Shown here one piece after another: positions 7,461 to 15,433 of a stretch of DNA of 50,770 nt. The notes beneath the pieces were generated by a model. It was not told the origin of the DNA. It was given only the letters and a program-made list of their open reading frames with translations, and did no database searches. Location: the NCBI GenBank assembly GCA_902525035.1, contig CABZFN010000009.1, positions 1-50,770 of the forward strand, given 5' to 3'. This stretch comes from an uncultured Alphaproteobacteria bacterium (GTDB lineage Bacteria > Pseudomonadota > Alphaproteobacteria > HIMB59 > GCA-002718135). How positions within the stretch are numbered: position 1 is the first letter of the stretch; each line of letters begins with the position of its first letter. The position numbers and the translations under genes are program-made.

Positions 7461-8722
7461 TGCATAATATTAAATTTATCAGAGAAAATCCTACTGAGTT
7501 TGATAACCTTATGAAACAAAGGGGAGAAAAACCTGTATCAAATAAAATTTTAGAACTAGATAAAGTTAAAAGAGAGACTCAGACTGTCCTCCAGAACCTT
7601 TTAGCTGAAAGAAACTCAATTTCAAAAATTATCGGTAGACTTAAAAGTGAAAATAAAGATGCTTCACCAGAAATGAGTAAAGTAGATCAAATTAAAAATA
7701 AAATTAATAATTTAAAAGAACTTGAAACAATTAAAGATGAAGAGCTAAAAACTATTCTCTCTAGACTTCCAAATATGCCTGATAAGACTGTACCTATTGG
7801 AAACAATGAAGCAGACAATACAAAATATAGAGAATGGGGTGAAAAACCAGGATTTGATTTTAATCCTAAAACACATTTTGAGTTAGGGGAAAATTTAGGT
7901 TTAATGAATTTTGATACTGCATCTAAATTATCAGGATCTAGATTTGTTTTATTAAAAAATCAACTTTCTAAACTGGAAAGAGCAATAGCAAATTTTATGT
8001 TAGATAAGCATACGAATGAAAATGGTTATATTGAATATAATTTACCTTTTTTGGTAAAAGATTCTGCTCTTTTTGGTACAGGACAATTACCTAAATTTGG
8101 TGAAGATTTATTTACTGCTGGGGAAAATCATTGGTTAATACCAACTGCTGAAGTTCCTTTAACAAATATGGTTAGAGAAGAAATACTCAACCAAAATCAA
8201 TTACCGATGAGAGTAACTTCTTATACACCCTGTTTTAGATCAGAGGCTGGCGCAGCAGGTAAGGATACTCGTGGTATGTTAAGACAACATCAATTTACTA
8301 AAGTTGAATTAGTTTCGATAGTTGAGCCACAGCACTCAAAAGATGAATTAGAAAGAATGCTTAAAAGTGCCGAAAGCATTCTTCAAGATTTAAATATTCA
8401 TTATAGAGTTATGACTTTATGTACTGGTGATATAGGTTTTTCAGCATCAAAAACATACGATATTGAAGTTTGGCTTCCAGGAGAAAATACTTATAGAGAA
8501 ATTTCAAGCTGTTCTAATTGTAATGATTTTCAAGCTAGAAGAATGAATACAAGATATAAATTAGAAAATAACAACGTTTTTGTCCACACACTTAATGGAT
8601 CAGGGTTAGCAGTAGGAAGAACATTAATTGCTATTCTTGAAAATTATCAAATGCAAGATGGTAATATTAAAATTCCTGAAGTTTTGAAAAAATATTTCAA
8701 TAATACTGATACTCTTATCTAG
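7460..8722 (+). CDS. serS: Serine--tRNA ligase
   Basis: Class II aminoacyl-tRNA synthetase charging tRNA-Ser. The N-terminal coiled-coil arm spans roughly residues 30-105. The catalytic core has the TAEVPLTN loop, motif 2 in FRSEAGAAGKDTRGMLRQHQ, the serine site LCTGDIGFSASKTYDIEVWL, and motif 3 in GSGLAVGRTLIAILENYQ. The 420 residues are complete. It overlaps tatC by one base, and its TAG stop shares a G with the pcm GTG start. The tatC-serS-pcm linkage is typical of alphaproteobacteria, although surE, often between serS and pcm, is absent here. Confidence 0.97.
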   Translation: MHNIKFIRENPTEFDNLMKQRGEKPVSNKILELDKVKRETQTVLQNLLAERNSISKIIGRLKSENKDASPEMSKVDQIKNKINNLKELETIKDEELKTILSRLPNMPDKTVPIGNNEADNTKYREWGEKPGFDFNPKTHFELGENLGLMNFDTASKLSGSRFVLLKNQLSKLERAIANFMLDKHTNENGYIEYNLPFLVKDSALFGTGQLPKFGEDLFTAGENHWLIPTAEVPLTNMVREEILNQNQLPMRVTSYTPCFRSEAGAAGKDTRGMLRQHQFTKVELVSIVEPQHSKDELERMLKSAESILQDLNIHYRVMTLCTGDIGFSASKTYDIEVWLPGENTYREISSCSNCNDFQARRMNTRYKLENNNVFVHTLNGSGLAVGRTLIAILENYQMQDGNIKIPEVLKKYFNNTDTLI

Positions 8723-9348
8723 TGCTTGATGTTAGAAAAATAAGATTAATACTCGAACTACGGGAATTAGGAATTAGTAACCCTGAAGTTCTTTCTGCAA
8801 TAGAAAAAATTCCAAGAGAAAAATTTATTAGTGAGGCTTACAGAAATCAAGCTTATGAAAATATAGCTTTACCAATAGAAAATAATCAAACAATTAGTCA
8901 ACCCTACGTTGTAGCTAGAATGACCCAATTGCTTGATGTGAAAAGAAATCACAAAGTACTAGAAATAGGCACGGGTAGTGGATATCAATGTGCAGTATTA
9001 TCTATCTTAGCAAGGCGTATATATACGATTGAAAGAATTAAAAATTTACACGAAGGTTCTAATAAAATATTTGAGAAATTAAAATTAACTAATATTGTTT
9101 CTAAATATGATGATGGGAATAATGGTTGGATCGAACAAATACCTTTTGATAGAATTATATTTACAGCAGCATCAAAAAAAATAAATAATGAAATCTTTTC
9201 TCATATTGAAGATGAAGGTATTATTGTTTGTCCTATTGTTAAAAATAATAAGCAAATACTTGTAAAATATACAAAACACAATAATAAAATAATTTCTGAA
9301 GAATTTGATGATGTTTTATTCGTCCCAAATCTTCATGGTGTAGTATAG
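8722..9348 (+). CDS. pcm: Protein-L-isoaspartate O-methyltransferase
   Basis: SAM-dependent repair enzyme that methylates L-isoaspartyl residues in damaged proteins. Visible features are IPREKFISEAYRNQAYENIALPI (positions 31-53, read in parts), the QTISQPYVVARMTQLL segment, SAM motif I VLEIGTGSGYQCAVLS (about residues 81-96), and FDRIIFTAAS (motif II). It has 208 residues, slightly short but complete. GTG start overlapping the serS stop by one base. The 3' end overlaps the convergent MATE gene by 16 bp. Confidence 0.92.
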   Translation: MLDVRKIRLILELRELGISNPEVLSAIEKIPREKFISEAYRNQAYENIALPIENNQTISQPYVVARMTQLLDVKRNHKVLEIGTGSGYQCAVLSILARRIYTIERIKNLHEGSNKIFEKLKLTNIVSKYDDGNNGWIEQIPFDRIIFTAASKKINNEIFSHIEDEGIIVCPIVKNNKQILVKYTKHNNKIISEEFDDVLFVPNLHGVV

Positions 9349-10706
9349 CTGATTTGAATGTTTTGAATTTTATTTGAACAATAAAAATAATATAAGATAC
9401 CAATTACCCAATGAGCAAGAGTTAATGCAATAAACATATAAATATAATTTTCTTCTATAAAATTATTTACAAATAATATTACAATTATAGGCACTAATAC
9501 AAATCTTAATATAGCCATGTACATTACTATTATTGCTTTTTTTAGACCTTGGAATGATGCATTAGATATAAAAAAGAATGGAAAAGCTGGAAAACCAAGT
9601 GCATATATTTTTAGATACACTGATCCATAATAAATTACTTCTGTATCATCAGTAAATAATCTCATTGAATCTTCAGCTGTTATAAATAAAATTAAACCTG
9701 CTATTGTTAAAATAATTACCCCAGTAATCATTGCTTTATTGTAAGTTTCTAAAATTCTTTCATAATTTTTGGCACCAAAATTTTGACCAACAATTGCAGT
9801 GACTGCAGTACTTAATCCCAATAATGGTAAAAAAAGTAATTGCTCATATCGTCCTGCTGATGAAAAACCTGCAATCGCATCATTGCCAAAACGACTAACA
9901 AAAAATAATAAAATATAAGATCCAAGAGCTATCATCATTAATCCTAATGCAGCAGGGATAGCCTGAAATGATATTTCCTTAATTATATTTAATTTTGGAA
10001 TCAAATAATTATTTTTAAAGTTTTCATAAATCTCTGTTTTGTATATTTTATATAGCAAATATAACAGACCAATTATTTGAGAGAGTATAGTGGCTATTGC
10101 TATACCAGTTATTCCCATTGGTTCAAATAGTTCATAATTAATTATTTTACCTGTAATCAATATTGGATTTAAAATTATATTTAGAAAAAAACTAAATATT
10201 AAAACATTTCTATAACTTTTTGTGTCCCCTTGAGCTGATAAACATGAATTACATACCATTAATAAAAGAATAATAATTGAACCTAAATAAATTACATTCA
10301 TATATAATGATGAAAGTTTTAGAGTTTTGGGGTCATCATTTATAGACTCTAAAATGACGTTTCCAAAATAAAGTCCAATAATAGTTATCACTAAACCAAC
10401 TAAAATTGTCACAACAAAAGATTGTGAAAATGCATGAGTTGCTTTTTGAATATTTTTTTTACCTAATGAATTAGCAACGTTACTTGTTGTGGCAATACTT
10501 AGTCCTATGCCAAGAGCAATAATTATAAAATAAACAGGAAAAGTTTGACCAATAGCCGCTAAAGCTGTTTCAGAAATCATTCTACCTGCAAAAATTGTAT
10601 CAACTAAAGAATAAAGATTATTAAATATAGTTCCAATTGAAGCTGGCAACGCAATTTTTATAAATAATTTGTAGATATCCTCATCTAGTAAATTGATTTT
10701 TTTCAT
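9333..10706 (-). CDS. MATE family efflux transporter
   Basis: Cation-coupled multidrug/toxin exporter of the inner membrane. It has 457 residues and about 12 predicted membrane helices in two similar halves. Family marks are ALPASIGTIFNNLYSLVDTI with FAGRMISETALAAIGQTFP near the N-terminus, and a matching second half with FGNDAIAGFSSAGRYEQLLF and GQNFGAKNYERI. It follows rlmJ by 2 bp on the minus strand, so the two are probably co-transcribed. Substrate unknown. Confidence 0.9.
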   Translation of the reverse strand: MKKINLLDEDIYKLFIKIALPASIGTIFNNLYSLVDTIFAGRMISETALAAIGQTFPVYFIIIALGIGLSIATTSNVANSLGKKNIQKATHAFSQSFVVTILVGLVITIIGLYFGNVILESINDDPKTLKLSSLYMNVIYLGSIIILLLMVCNSCLSAQGDTKSYRNVLIFSFFLNIILNPILITGKIINYELFEPMGITGIAIATILSQIIGLLYLLYKIYKTEIYENFKNNYLIPKLNIIKEISFQAIPAALGLMMIALGSYILLFFVSRFGNDAIAGFSSAGRYEQLLFLPLLGLSTAVTAIVGQNFGAKNYERILETYNKAMITGVIILTIAGLILFITAEDSMRLFTDDTEVIYYGSVYLKIYALGFPAFPFFFISNASFQGLKKAIIVMYMAILRFVLVPIIVILFVNNFIEENYIYMFIALTLAHWVIGILYYFYCSNKIQNIQISYTTP

Positions 10707-10708
10707 AC

Positions 10709-11539
10709 TTATAAATACCTTAATTTAGCCCTAGTGCTATTCTCTTCTTTTTTTAGAATATTCTGAATTTCCTGGATTACCTCTTTGAGGTTTTTCATTA
10801 TAGATCTATTTGTAAAGTTTATTAATAATAAGCCGCTTCCTTGTAGCCCAATATTGTCTCCATATTTCATTATAGGAACTTCAATATTGATAATATTACC
10901 TATACCTTTTTTTCTAATATTTTGAATAAAATCATCATTTTCTAAAATATTTAAAACTGGGTACCATATTATGATTTTGGATTTTGAAAATAAGTTATCA
11001 ATATTATTTAGTATATGTTCTACTTTATCAAAATCATCTTTTATTTCGTAAGATGGATCTACAAATATAAAATAATTTTTTTCTTTATTTACTTTATTAA
11101 AAGTAAAATTAAATCCATCTACATTTAAAACTTTAATATTAGTATAATTGTTTAAGTTCTTTTTTAATAAATCATATTCATTATTATGAAGTTCACAAAA
11201 AAATAATTTATCTTTTTTATTTGATATAGACGAAATAAATATGGGTGATCCAGGATAATAATTATTTTTTCCAGTAATTTTAGTAATAGTTGAAAGATAA
11301 TTTTTGATTAAAATGTTATTACCTTTGTAATTTTGTATTTTTTTAATTCCATCTTTGTATTCTTTATTTTTATCCATATACCTTGATATATATTTATAAA
11401 TTCCATTACCAGAATGAGTATCAATATAACTTATTGAATTTTCTCCCTTTTTTTCAATATTATACAAGTAAAGCAAGATAATATGCTTGATAACATCCGC
11501 ATGATTTCCTGCATGATATCCGTGTTTATAGCTGAGCAT
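10709..11539 (-). CDS. rlmJ: 23S rRNA (adenine(2030)-N(6))-methyltransferase RlmJ
   Basis: SAM-dependent N6-adenine methyltransferase acting on 23S rRNA A2030. The family N-terminus is unmistakable: MLSYKHGYHAGNHADVIKHI. Next come the DTHSGNGIY motif, the YYPGSPIF block and the catalytic motif IV FVDPSYEIKDDF, where most members have DPPYE; the Pro to Ser change is minor. At 276 residues it is full length. It starts at ATG 11539, divergent from the cold-shock gene across 127 bp. Confidence 0.93.
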   Translation of the reverse strand: MLSYKHGYHAGNHADVIKHIILLYLYNIEKKGENSISYIDTHSGNGIYKYISRYMDKNKEYKDGIKKIQNYKGNNILIKNYLSTITKITGKNNYYPGSPIFISSISNKKDKLFFCELHNNEYDLLKKNLNNYTNIKVLNVDGFNFTFNKVNKEKNYFIFVDPSYEIKDDFDKVEHILNNIDNLFSKSKIIIWYPVLNILENDDFIQNIRKKGIGNIINIEVPIMKYGDNIGLQGSGLLLINFTNRSIMKNLKEVIQEIQNILKKEENSTRAKLRYL

Positions 11540-11666
11540 AAAAATAAAAATATTTCTTGAAATTAATTGCTTATTAGTTATTTAAAGAAATTAATTAATC
11601 AATATACAATATTTATATAAGTTAAATAAAATTAATCCCCCAATAAACAATAAAGGAGAATACAAT

Positions 11667-11870
11667 ATGCCAACTGGTAAAATTAAATGGTTTAATCCAA
11701 CCAAAGGTTATGGATTTATAGAAAATGATGATGGAGGAAAAGATGTTTTTCTTCATGTCTCAGCTTTAGAAGCTGCTGGTATTGATACACTTGAAGAAGG
11801 TATGCCAGTCGAGTTTGAAATTGGTGAAAACCGCGGAAAAGAAAACGCTATTGATATTAAGAAAAAATAA
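11667..11870 (+). CDS. cspA: Cold-shock protein (CspA family)
   Basis: Small single-stranded nucleic-acid-binding protein, 67 residues, one OB-fold cold-shock domain. RNP1 is KGYGFIEN (residues 13-20) and RNP2 is DVFLHVSAL (26-34), both with their aromatic contacts. A strong Shine-Dalgarno sequence AAGGAG lies 8 nt before the ATG. The 127-bp leader shared with divergent rlmJ is long enough for the kind of 5' UTR that controls cold-shock genes, but I see no clear fold in it. Which csp paralogue this is cannot be told. Confidence 0.95.
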   Translation: MPTGKIKWFNPTKGYGFIENDDGGKDVFLHVSALEAAGIDTLEEGMPVEFEIGENRGKENAIDIKKK

Positions 11871-11877
11871 CATTTAA

Positions 11878-12105
11878 TTGAATTCAAACAAACTTTTAGA
11901 ATGGATTGGTGTAACAACAGCCATCCTTTATTCCCTACTAGTTGCATTTAACATTGGATTAGAATTTATTGGCTTTTCATTATTATTGTTATCAGCATTA
12001 TTAATTGGAATCTGGGCTTATAAATTAAAACACAATGGAATATTTTTTTTACAATTTTTCTACGCAGGTGCAGGTATTATAGGAATGTATAGATGGTTTG
12101 GATAA
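11878..12105 (+). CDS. Small membrane protein, PnuC-like half
   Basis: A 75-residue protein starting at TTG 11878, 7 bp after the cold-shock gene. It has two or three membrane helices. The pattern LEWIGVTTAILYSLLVA at the start and FFLQFFYAGAGIIGMYRWFG at the end recalls the beginning and the LQ.FY....Y.WYRW stretch of PnuC-type nicotinamide riboside transporters, but it is far too short to be a complete PnuC. Its function is unknown; it may dimerise or be an accessory protein. It overlaps the next gene by 13 bp. Confidence 0.7.
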   Translation: MNSNKLLEWIGVTTAILYSLLVAFNIGLEFIGFSLLLLSALLIGIWAYKLKHNGIFFLQFFYAGAGIIGMYRWFG

Positions 12106-12341
12106 AAATATTTTTTTTGTTTTTACTTTTATATTCTTCAACTGCATATTCCACAGAATTAAATGAAAAAGAAGAAATGTACTTTAATTTTGTAGATTTA
12201 AATAATGATAGATTTATTTCCTATAAAGAAATCGAACAATCATTAAATTTACTCTTTAAAATTATAGATCTGAATCAAGATAATAAAATTTCTCAAAATG
12301 AGATAAATGAATTAAAAGGTATAATTGAATCTTTAAGATGA
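12093..12341 (+). CDS. Small secreted protein with two EF-hands
   Basis: 82 residues. The N-terminus MVWIKIFFLFLLLYSSTAYS is a Sec signal peptide, so the mature protein is probably periplasmic. The remainder holds two canonical 12-residue calcium loops: DLNNDRFISYKE (about residues 35-46) and DLNQDNKISQNE (about 59-70), each with acidic or Asn ligands at positions 1, 3 and 5 and Glu at 12. It probably binds Ca2+ in the periplasm; partner unknown. It overlaps both neighbours, indicating a translationally coupled cluster. Confidence 0.82.
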   Translation: MVWIKIFFLFLLLYSSTAYSTELNEKEEMYFNFVDLNNDRFISYKEIEQSLNLLFKIIDLNQDNKISQNEINELKGIIESLR

Positions 12342-13081
12342 GTATTTGGGGAAGAGTTATAGGGGGAGCAGCTGGATTTGCTTTAGGTGGACCTATAGGA
12401 GCTATCTTAGGTGTAATGGCTGGTGGTGCTTTTGACAGAAGGTCTAAATCAAAATCATCATTTAACTTTAATCGAATTAATAATAATCAAAAACAACAAA
12501 TTTTTACATTAAGTTTTATTATTTTAGCTGCAAAATTAGCTAAGTCAGATGGGATTGTATCAGATGATGAAATCAGAGCATTTAAAGAAAAATTTAAAGT
12601 TCCAAAATCTGAAATTCCTAAAGTTGCTAAAATATTCAATGAGGCAAAGAAAGATACGTATGGCTATAAACAAATAGCAAATCAAGTAGGGGATTTATTT
12701 TCAACTAATAAAATTTTATTGGAAGAATTATTAAATAATTTATTTTATATTGCTGCATCTGATGGAAAGGTATCAATTAGCGAAATAGATTTTTTAAGAT
12801 CAATTTCTAAATCATTTAAATTTAGTGAAAAAGATTTTCAAAGAATTTTCCAATCAAATTTAAAAAATAGCGAATCTGACCCTTACAAAATATTGGGCGT
12901 GAATAGATTAAGCACTGATAGCGAGATAAGAAAAAAATGGATAAAATTAAATAAAGAACATCACCCAGATAATTTAATTGCCAAAGGTATGCCCAAAGTA
13001 TTTATTAAACAATCTAATAAAGAGTTAGCAGCTATAAATATTGCTTACGATAAAATTAAAGAAATTAGAGGAATTTCTTGA
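12338..13081 (+). CDS. djlA: DjlA-like co-chaperone (TerB + DnaJ domains)
   Basis: Membrane-anchored J-domain protein. An N-terminal glycine-rich hydrophobic segment (GGAAGFALGGPIGAILG, residues 9-25) probably inserts in the membrane. A TerB-like helical domain spans about residues 50-175 (KLAKSDGIVSDDEIRAF, then IAASDGKVSISEIDFL). A C-terminal J domain begins at DPYKILGV and has the catalytic HPD in NKEHHPDN (about residues 206-213). It would stimulate DnaK at the membrane. It overlaps the EF-hand gene by 4 bp and the dehydratase gene by 4 bp. Confidence 0.88.
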   Translation: MSIWGRVIGGAAGFALGGPIGAILGVMAGGAFDRRSKSKSSFNFNRINNNQKQQIFTLSFIILAAKLAKSDGIVSDDEIRAFKEKFKVPKSEIPKVAKIFNEAKKDTYGYKQIANQVGDLFSTNKILLEELLNNLFYIAASDGKVSISEIDFLRSISKSFKFSEKDFQRIFQSNLKNSESDPYKILGVNRLSTDSEIRKKWIKLNKEHHPDNLIAKGMPKVFIKQSNKELAAINIAYDKIKEIRGIS

Positions 13082-14049
13082 TACCTAAAGATTTATCTGT
13101 CGATAATATTAGTAAAGTTTATAAAAAAATTAGACCATTTATTAATAAAACTCCTTTTTTAAAGTCTCCTGATGATATTGATAAATATTTTTCTACTAAT
13201 TTATTTTTTAAATGCGAATTTTTACAAAAATCTGGTTCATTTAAGGCAAGAGGTGCGATTAATAATATAATTTCTCAAGATCAGAATAAATTTAACAAAG
13301 GAATTACAGCAGTTAGTGCTGGAAATCATGCAATTGCCGCTTCATTTGTAGCTAATCAATTTAAACTAAAAAATAAAATTTTCTTATATGAAAGTGCTAA
13401 TCAATACAGAGTTCAAACTTGTAAAAATTATGGTGCTAACATTATCTTTACAAATCCAAAACAAGCTTTTCTAGATGCTGAAAATGCTAAAAATGAAGGT
13501 TATTATTTCATTCATCCTTTTGACGGCCCATTGACTTTACAAGGAAGTGCTACCTTGGGATTGGAAATTGTAGAATATTTAAAATCAATTAATACTAAAA
13601 TTGACAATTTATTAATTTCTGTTGGAGGAGGAGGGTTAATAAGCGGTGTATCTTCTTATGTAAAAAAATTTTATCCAAATATTAAAGTTATTGGTGTTGA
13701 GCCTGAAAATGCTAGTGGTTTAAATCAAAGTTTGATAGCCAACAAACCACTAAATAATATTAAAGTTAATAGTATTGCTGATAGTCTTTCAGCACCTTTA
13801 CATAAGCAATATTCTTTTGATGTAGCAAAACAAGTAATTGATGAAATGGTAACTGTTTCTGATGATCAAATGAAAGAATTTATGATTTTTTGTTTTAAAA
13901 AATTTAAATTATTTCTTGAACCTGCATGTGTAGCTGGGCTTGCTGCTTTAAAATATAAAATTAATAATAAGCTTATTGGCAAAAATACAATGGTAATATT
14001 GTGCGGCTCAAATATTGATAAAAAAACTTGGTTAAATTTAACTAATTAA
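13078..14049 (+). CDS. PLP-dependent threonine/serine dehydratase family
   Basis: Fold-type II PLP enzyme of the threonine/serine ammonia-lyase family, 323 residues without the C-terminal ACT regulatory domain of biosynthetic IlvA. The Schiff-base lysine is K56 in SGSFKARGA. Other marks are VSAGNHAIAA, GSATLGLEI and the phosphate-binding glycine loop SVGGGGLISG. Catabolic threonine dehydratase, serine racemase or hydroxyaspartate dehydratase are all possible. TTG start overlapping djlA by 4 bp; its end converges with anmK with a 4-bp overlap. Confidence 0.85.
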   Translation: MIPKDLSVDNISKVYKKIRPFINKTPFLKSPDDIDKYFSTNLFFKCEFLQKSGSFKARGAINNIISQDQNKFNKGITAVSAGNHAIAASFVANQFKLKNKIFLYESANQYRVQTCKNYGANIIFTNPKQAFLDAENAKNEGYYFIHPFDGPLTLQGSATLGLEIVEYLKSINTKIDNLLISVGGGGLISGVSSYVKKFYPNIKVIGVEPENASGLNQSLIANKPLNNIKVNSIADSLSAPLHKQYSFDVAKQVIDEMVTVSDDQMKEFMIFCFKKFKLFLEPACVAGLAALKYKINNKLIGKNTMVILCGSNIDKKTWLNLTN

Positions 14050-15152
14050 TCTGGAAAATATAAAATACCACCACTTAAATTTTTTTTTACACCTGTTGTA
14101 TTTTTATTACTTATTTCTAATTTTTTAAATGACCTCATGCCAATATATGCAAACATTTGAGCTTCTACTAAATCACCATTTATTTTATATTTATCAATAA
14201 GTTCAATTTTTTTATTCAGTTTATTCATTAATATTTCTTTGAGTAATTTATTTTTTCTTCCTCCTCCAGTAAGTAAAATTCTTTCAATCTTAAATTTTTT
14301 ATTTTTTAATAATTCTTTGAATCCAATATAAGTCATGTAGTTAGCAGTCATTAGCGCATCATATTTGTTCAATTTAATTAGCTTATTAAAATAACTTCTA
14401 AAATAATTTCTATCTAATGATTTTGGGAACTTTTTCTTAAAGAATTTATCTTTTTTGAATTTTTCGATTAATTTATTATCAATCTTTCCTTTTCTTGCAT
14501 AATTTCCATCATTATCAAATTTTTTTTTAAAAAAATAATTGCAAAGATCATCACTTAAGCAATTTGCAGGTCCTATATCCGATGATAATAATGTTCTTGA
14601 AATTACAGTTGAAAAATTTGCTATACCTCCAAGGTTTACTATAATCGCATTTTTCTTAAATTTTTGTATTAAAAACTTATGATAATATGATCCAATTGGG
14701 GCTCCCTGACCGCCATTTTTAATATCATTATCTCTTAAATTACTTATAGTTTTAACTTTAAGATTTTTTGCAATTTTGTTTCCATTTCCTAATTGTATAG
14801 ATATTTTATTTGATGGATCGTGGTAAACGGTCTGCCCACTAATTGATATTAAATCGATATTTTTTTGATTAATTTTTTTTTGTTTCAGAAATAAAATTAT
14901 TTTTTTTTCTAAAATATTTGTAACGAAATCTTCTTTTTTTAAAAAATATTCTTTAATTTTATTATTATTTTTTGGTTTATTTATTATTAGATTGTTTATT
15001 GTATTTTGATAATTTTTATCAAATTTATATGATTTTTCACATTTAATTTTTACAAAGTCAGTTCCATTTGTATTAATCAAACTAATATCAACGCCATCCA
15101 TTGATGTGCCTGTCATAACTCCTAAGACATTAAGTTTTGAATTTTTATTCAT
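14046..15152 (-). CDS. anmK: Anhydro-N-acetylmuramic acid kinase
   Basis: Phosphorylates 1,6-anhydro-MurNAc during peptidoglycan recycling, giving MurNAc-6-phosphate. The ATP-binding N-terminus GVMTGTSMDGVDISLI (residues 11-26) is diagnostic, with SISGQTVYHDP, VNLGGIANF, SSDIGPANCLSDDL and LLTGGGRKNKLL further on. At 368 residues it is normal, and strikingly Lys/Asn/Ile-rich like the rest of the genome. Divergent from the candidate RNA and deaminase region. No other recycling gene lies next to it. Confidence 0.94.
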   Translation of the reverse strand: MNKNSKLNVLGVMTGTSMDGVDISLINTNGTDFVKIKCEKSYKFDKNYQNTINNLIINKPKNNNKIKEYFLKKEDFVTNILEKKIILFLKQKKINQKNIDLISISGQTVYHDPSNKISIQLGNGNKIAKNLKVKTISNLRDNDIKNGGQGAPIGSYYHKFLIQKFKKNAIIVNLGGIANFSTVISRTLLSSDIGPANCLSDDLCNYFFKKKFDNDGNYARKGKIDNKLIEKFKKDKFFKKKFPKSLDRNYFRSYFNKLIKLNKYDALMTANYMTYIGFKELLKNKKFKIERILLTGGGRKNKLLKEILMNKLNKKIELIDKYKINGDLVEAQMFAYIGMRSFKKLEISNKNTTGVKKNLSGGILYFPD

Positions 15153-15242
15153 TTTTAATCAAATTTAATTTTGCACATTTTATTAACAAACATATCAACA
15201 AAAAAAGATTATTTACTTTTTAAAAATACATTTTTTTATTGA

Positions 15243-15272
15243 TTGATAAATAACAAATAGATAAATTATAAT
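15243..15272 (+). promoter_or_regulatory. Sigma-70-like promoter of the structured RNA
   Basis: TTGATA at 15243-15248 and a perfect TATAAT at 15267-15272, separated by 18 nt. This predicts transcription from about 15279-15281, immediately before the hairpins of the candidate RNA. It is the clearest consensus promoter I found in the window. Confidence 0.7.
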
Positions 15273-15279
15273 TAATTAT

Positions 15280-15389
15280 TACACGCAAAGGTAATAATCG
15301 ATTTAATAAAAGGAAACGATTATTAAATTGTATCGGGAGGAAATGCACGATACACAAAAGGGACCTAGCTTGCTGGGTCCTTTTTTTTT
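15280..15389 (+). ncRNA. Candidate structured small RNA or leader RNA, about 110 nt
   Basis: A compact transcription unit with no coding role. It has a near-consensus promoter upstream and three consecutive perfect-stem hairpins. Hairpin 1 is a 9-bp stem TAATAATCG/CGATTATTA (15292-15300, 15317-15325) with a 16-nt loop containing AAAAGGAAA. Hairpin 2 is a 7-bp stem TGTATCG/CGATACA (15329-15335, 15348-15354) with a 12-nt loop containing GGAGGAAA. Hairpin 3 is a GC-rich terminator with nine Ts. Both loops present purine-rich GGA motifs, the second being Shine-Dalgarno-like. It could be a free sRNA or a leader that attenuates the deaminase gene starting 44 bp later. I do not recognise it as a named family. 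Confidence 0.62.
15357..15389 (+). terminator. Strong intrinsic terminator
   Basis: Stem GGACCTAGC/GCTGGGTCC (15361-15369 and 15372-15380; nine pairs on paper including one G-T, probably eight around a CTTG loop) preceded by AAAAG and followed by nine Ts (15381-15389). It ends the candidate RNA. In a genome this AT-rich the GC-rich stem stands out. Confidence 0.85.
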
Positions 15390-15433
15390 GTTTAATGGAC
15401 AAATTTAATAAATAAAGTATCAGACATTCAATA

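Noticed and set aside
15220-15402. 60-residue minus-strand open frame over the candidate RNA
   Set aside because: It covers the promoter, hairpins and terminator of a plus-strand RNA, and its translation (Arg/Leu/Ile-rich with no domain pattern) looks random.
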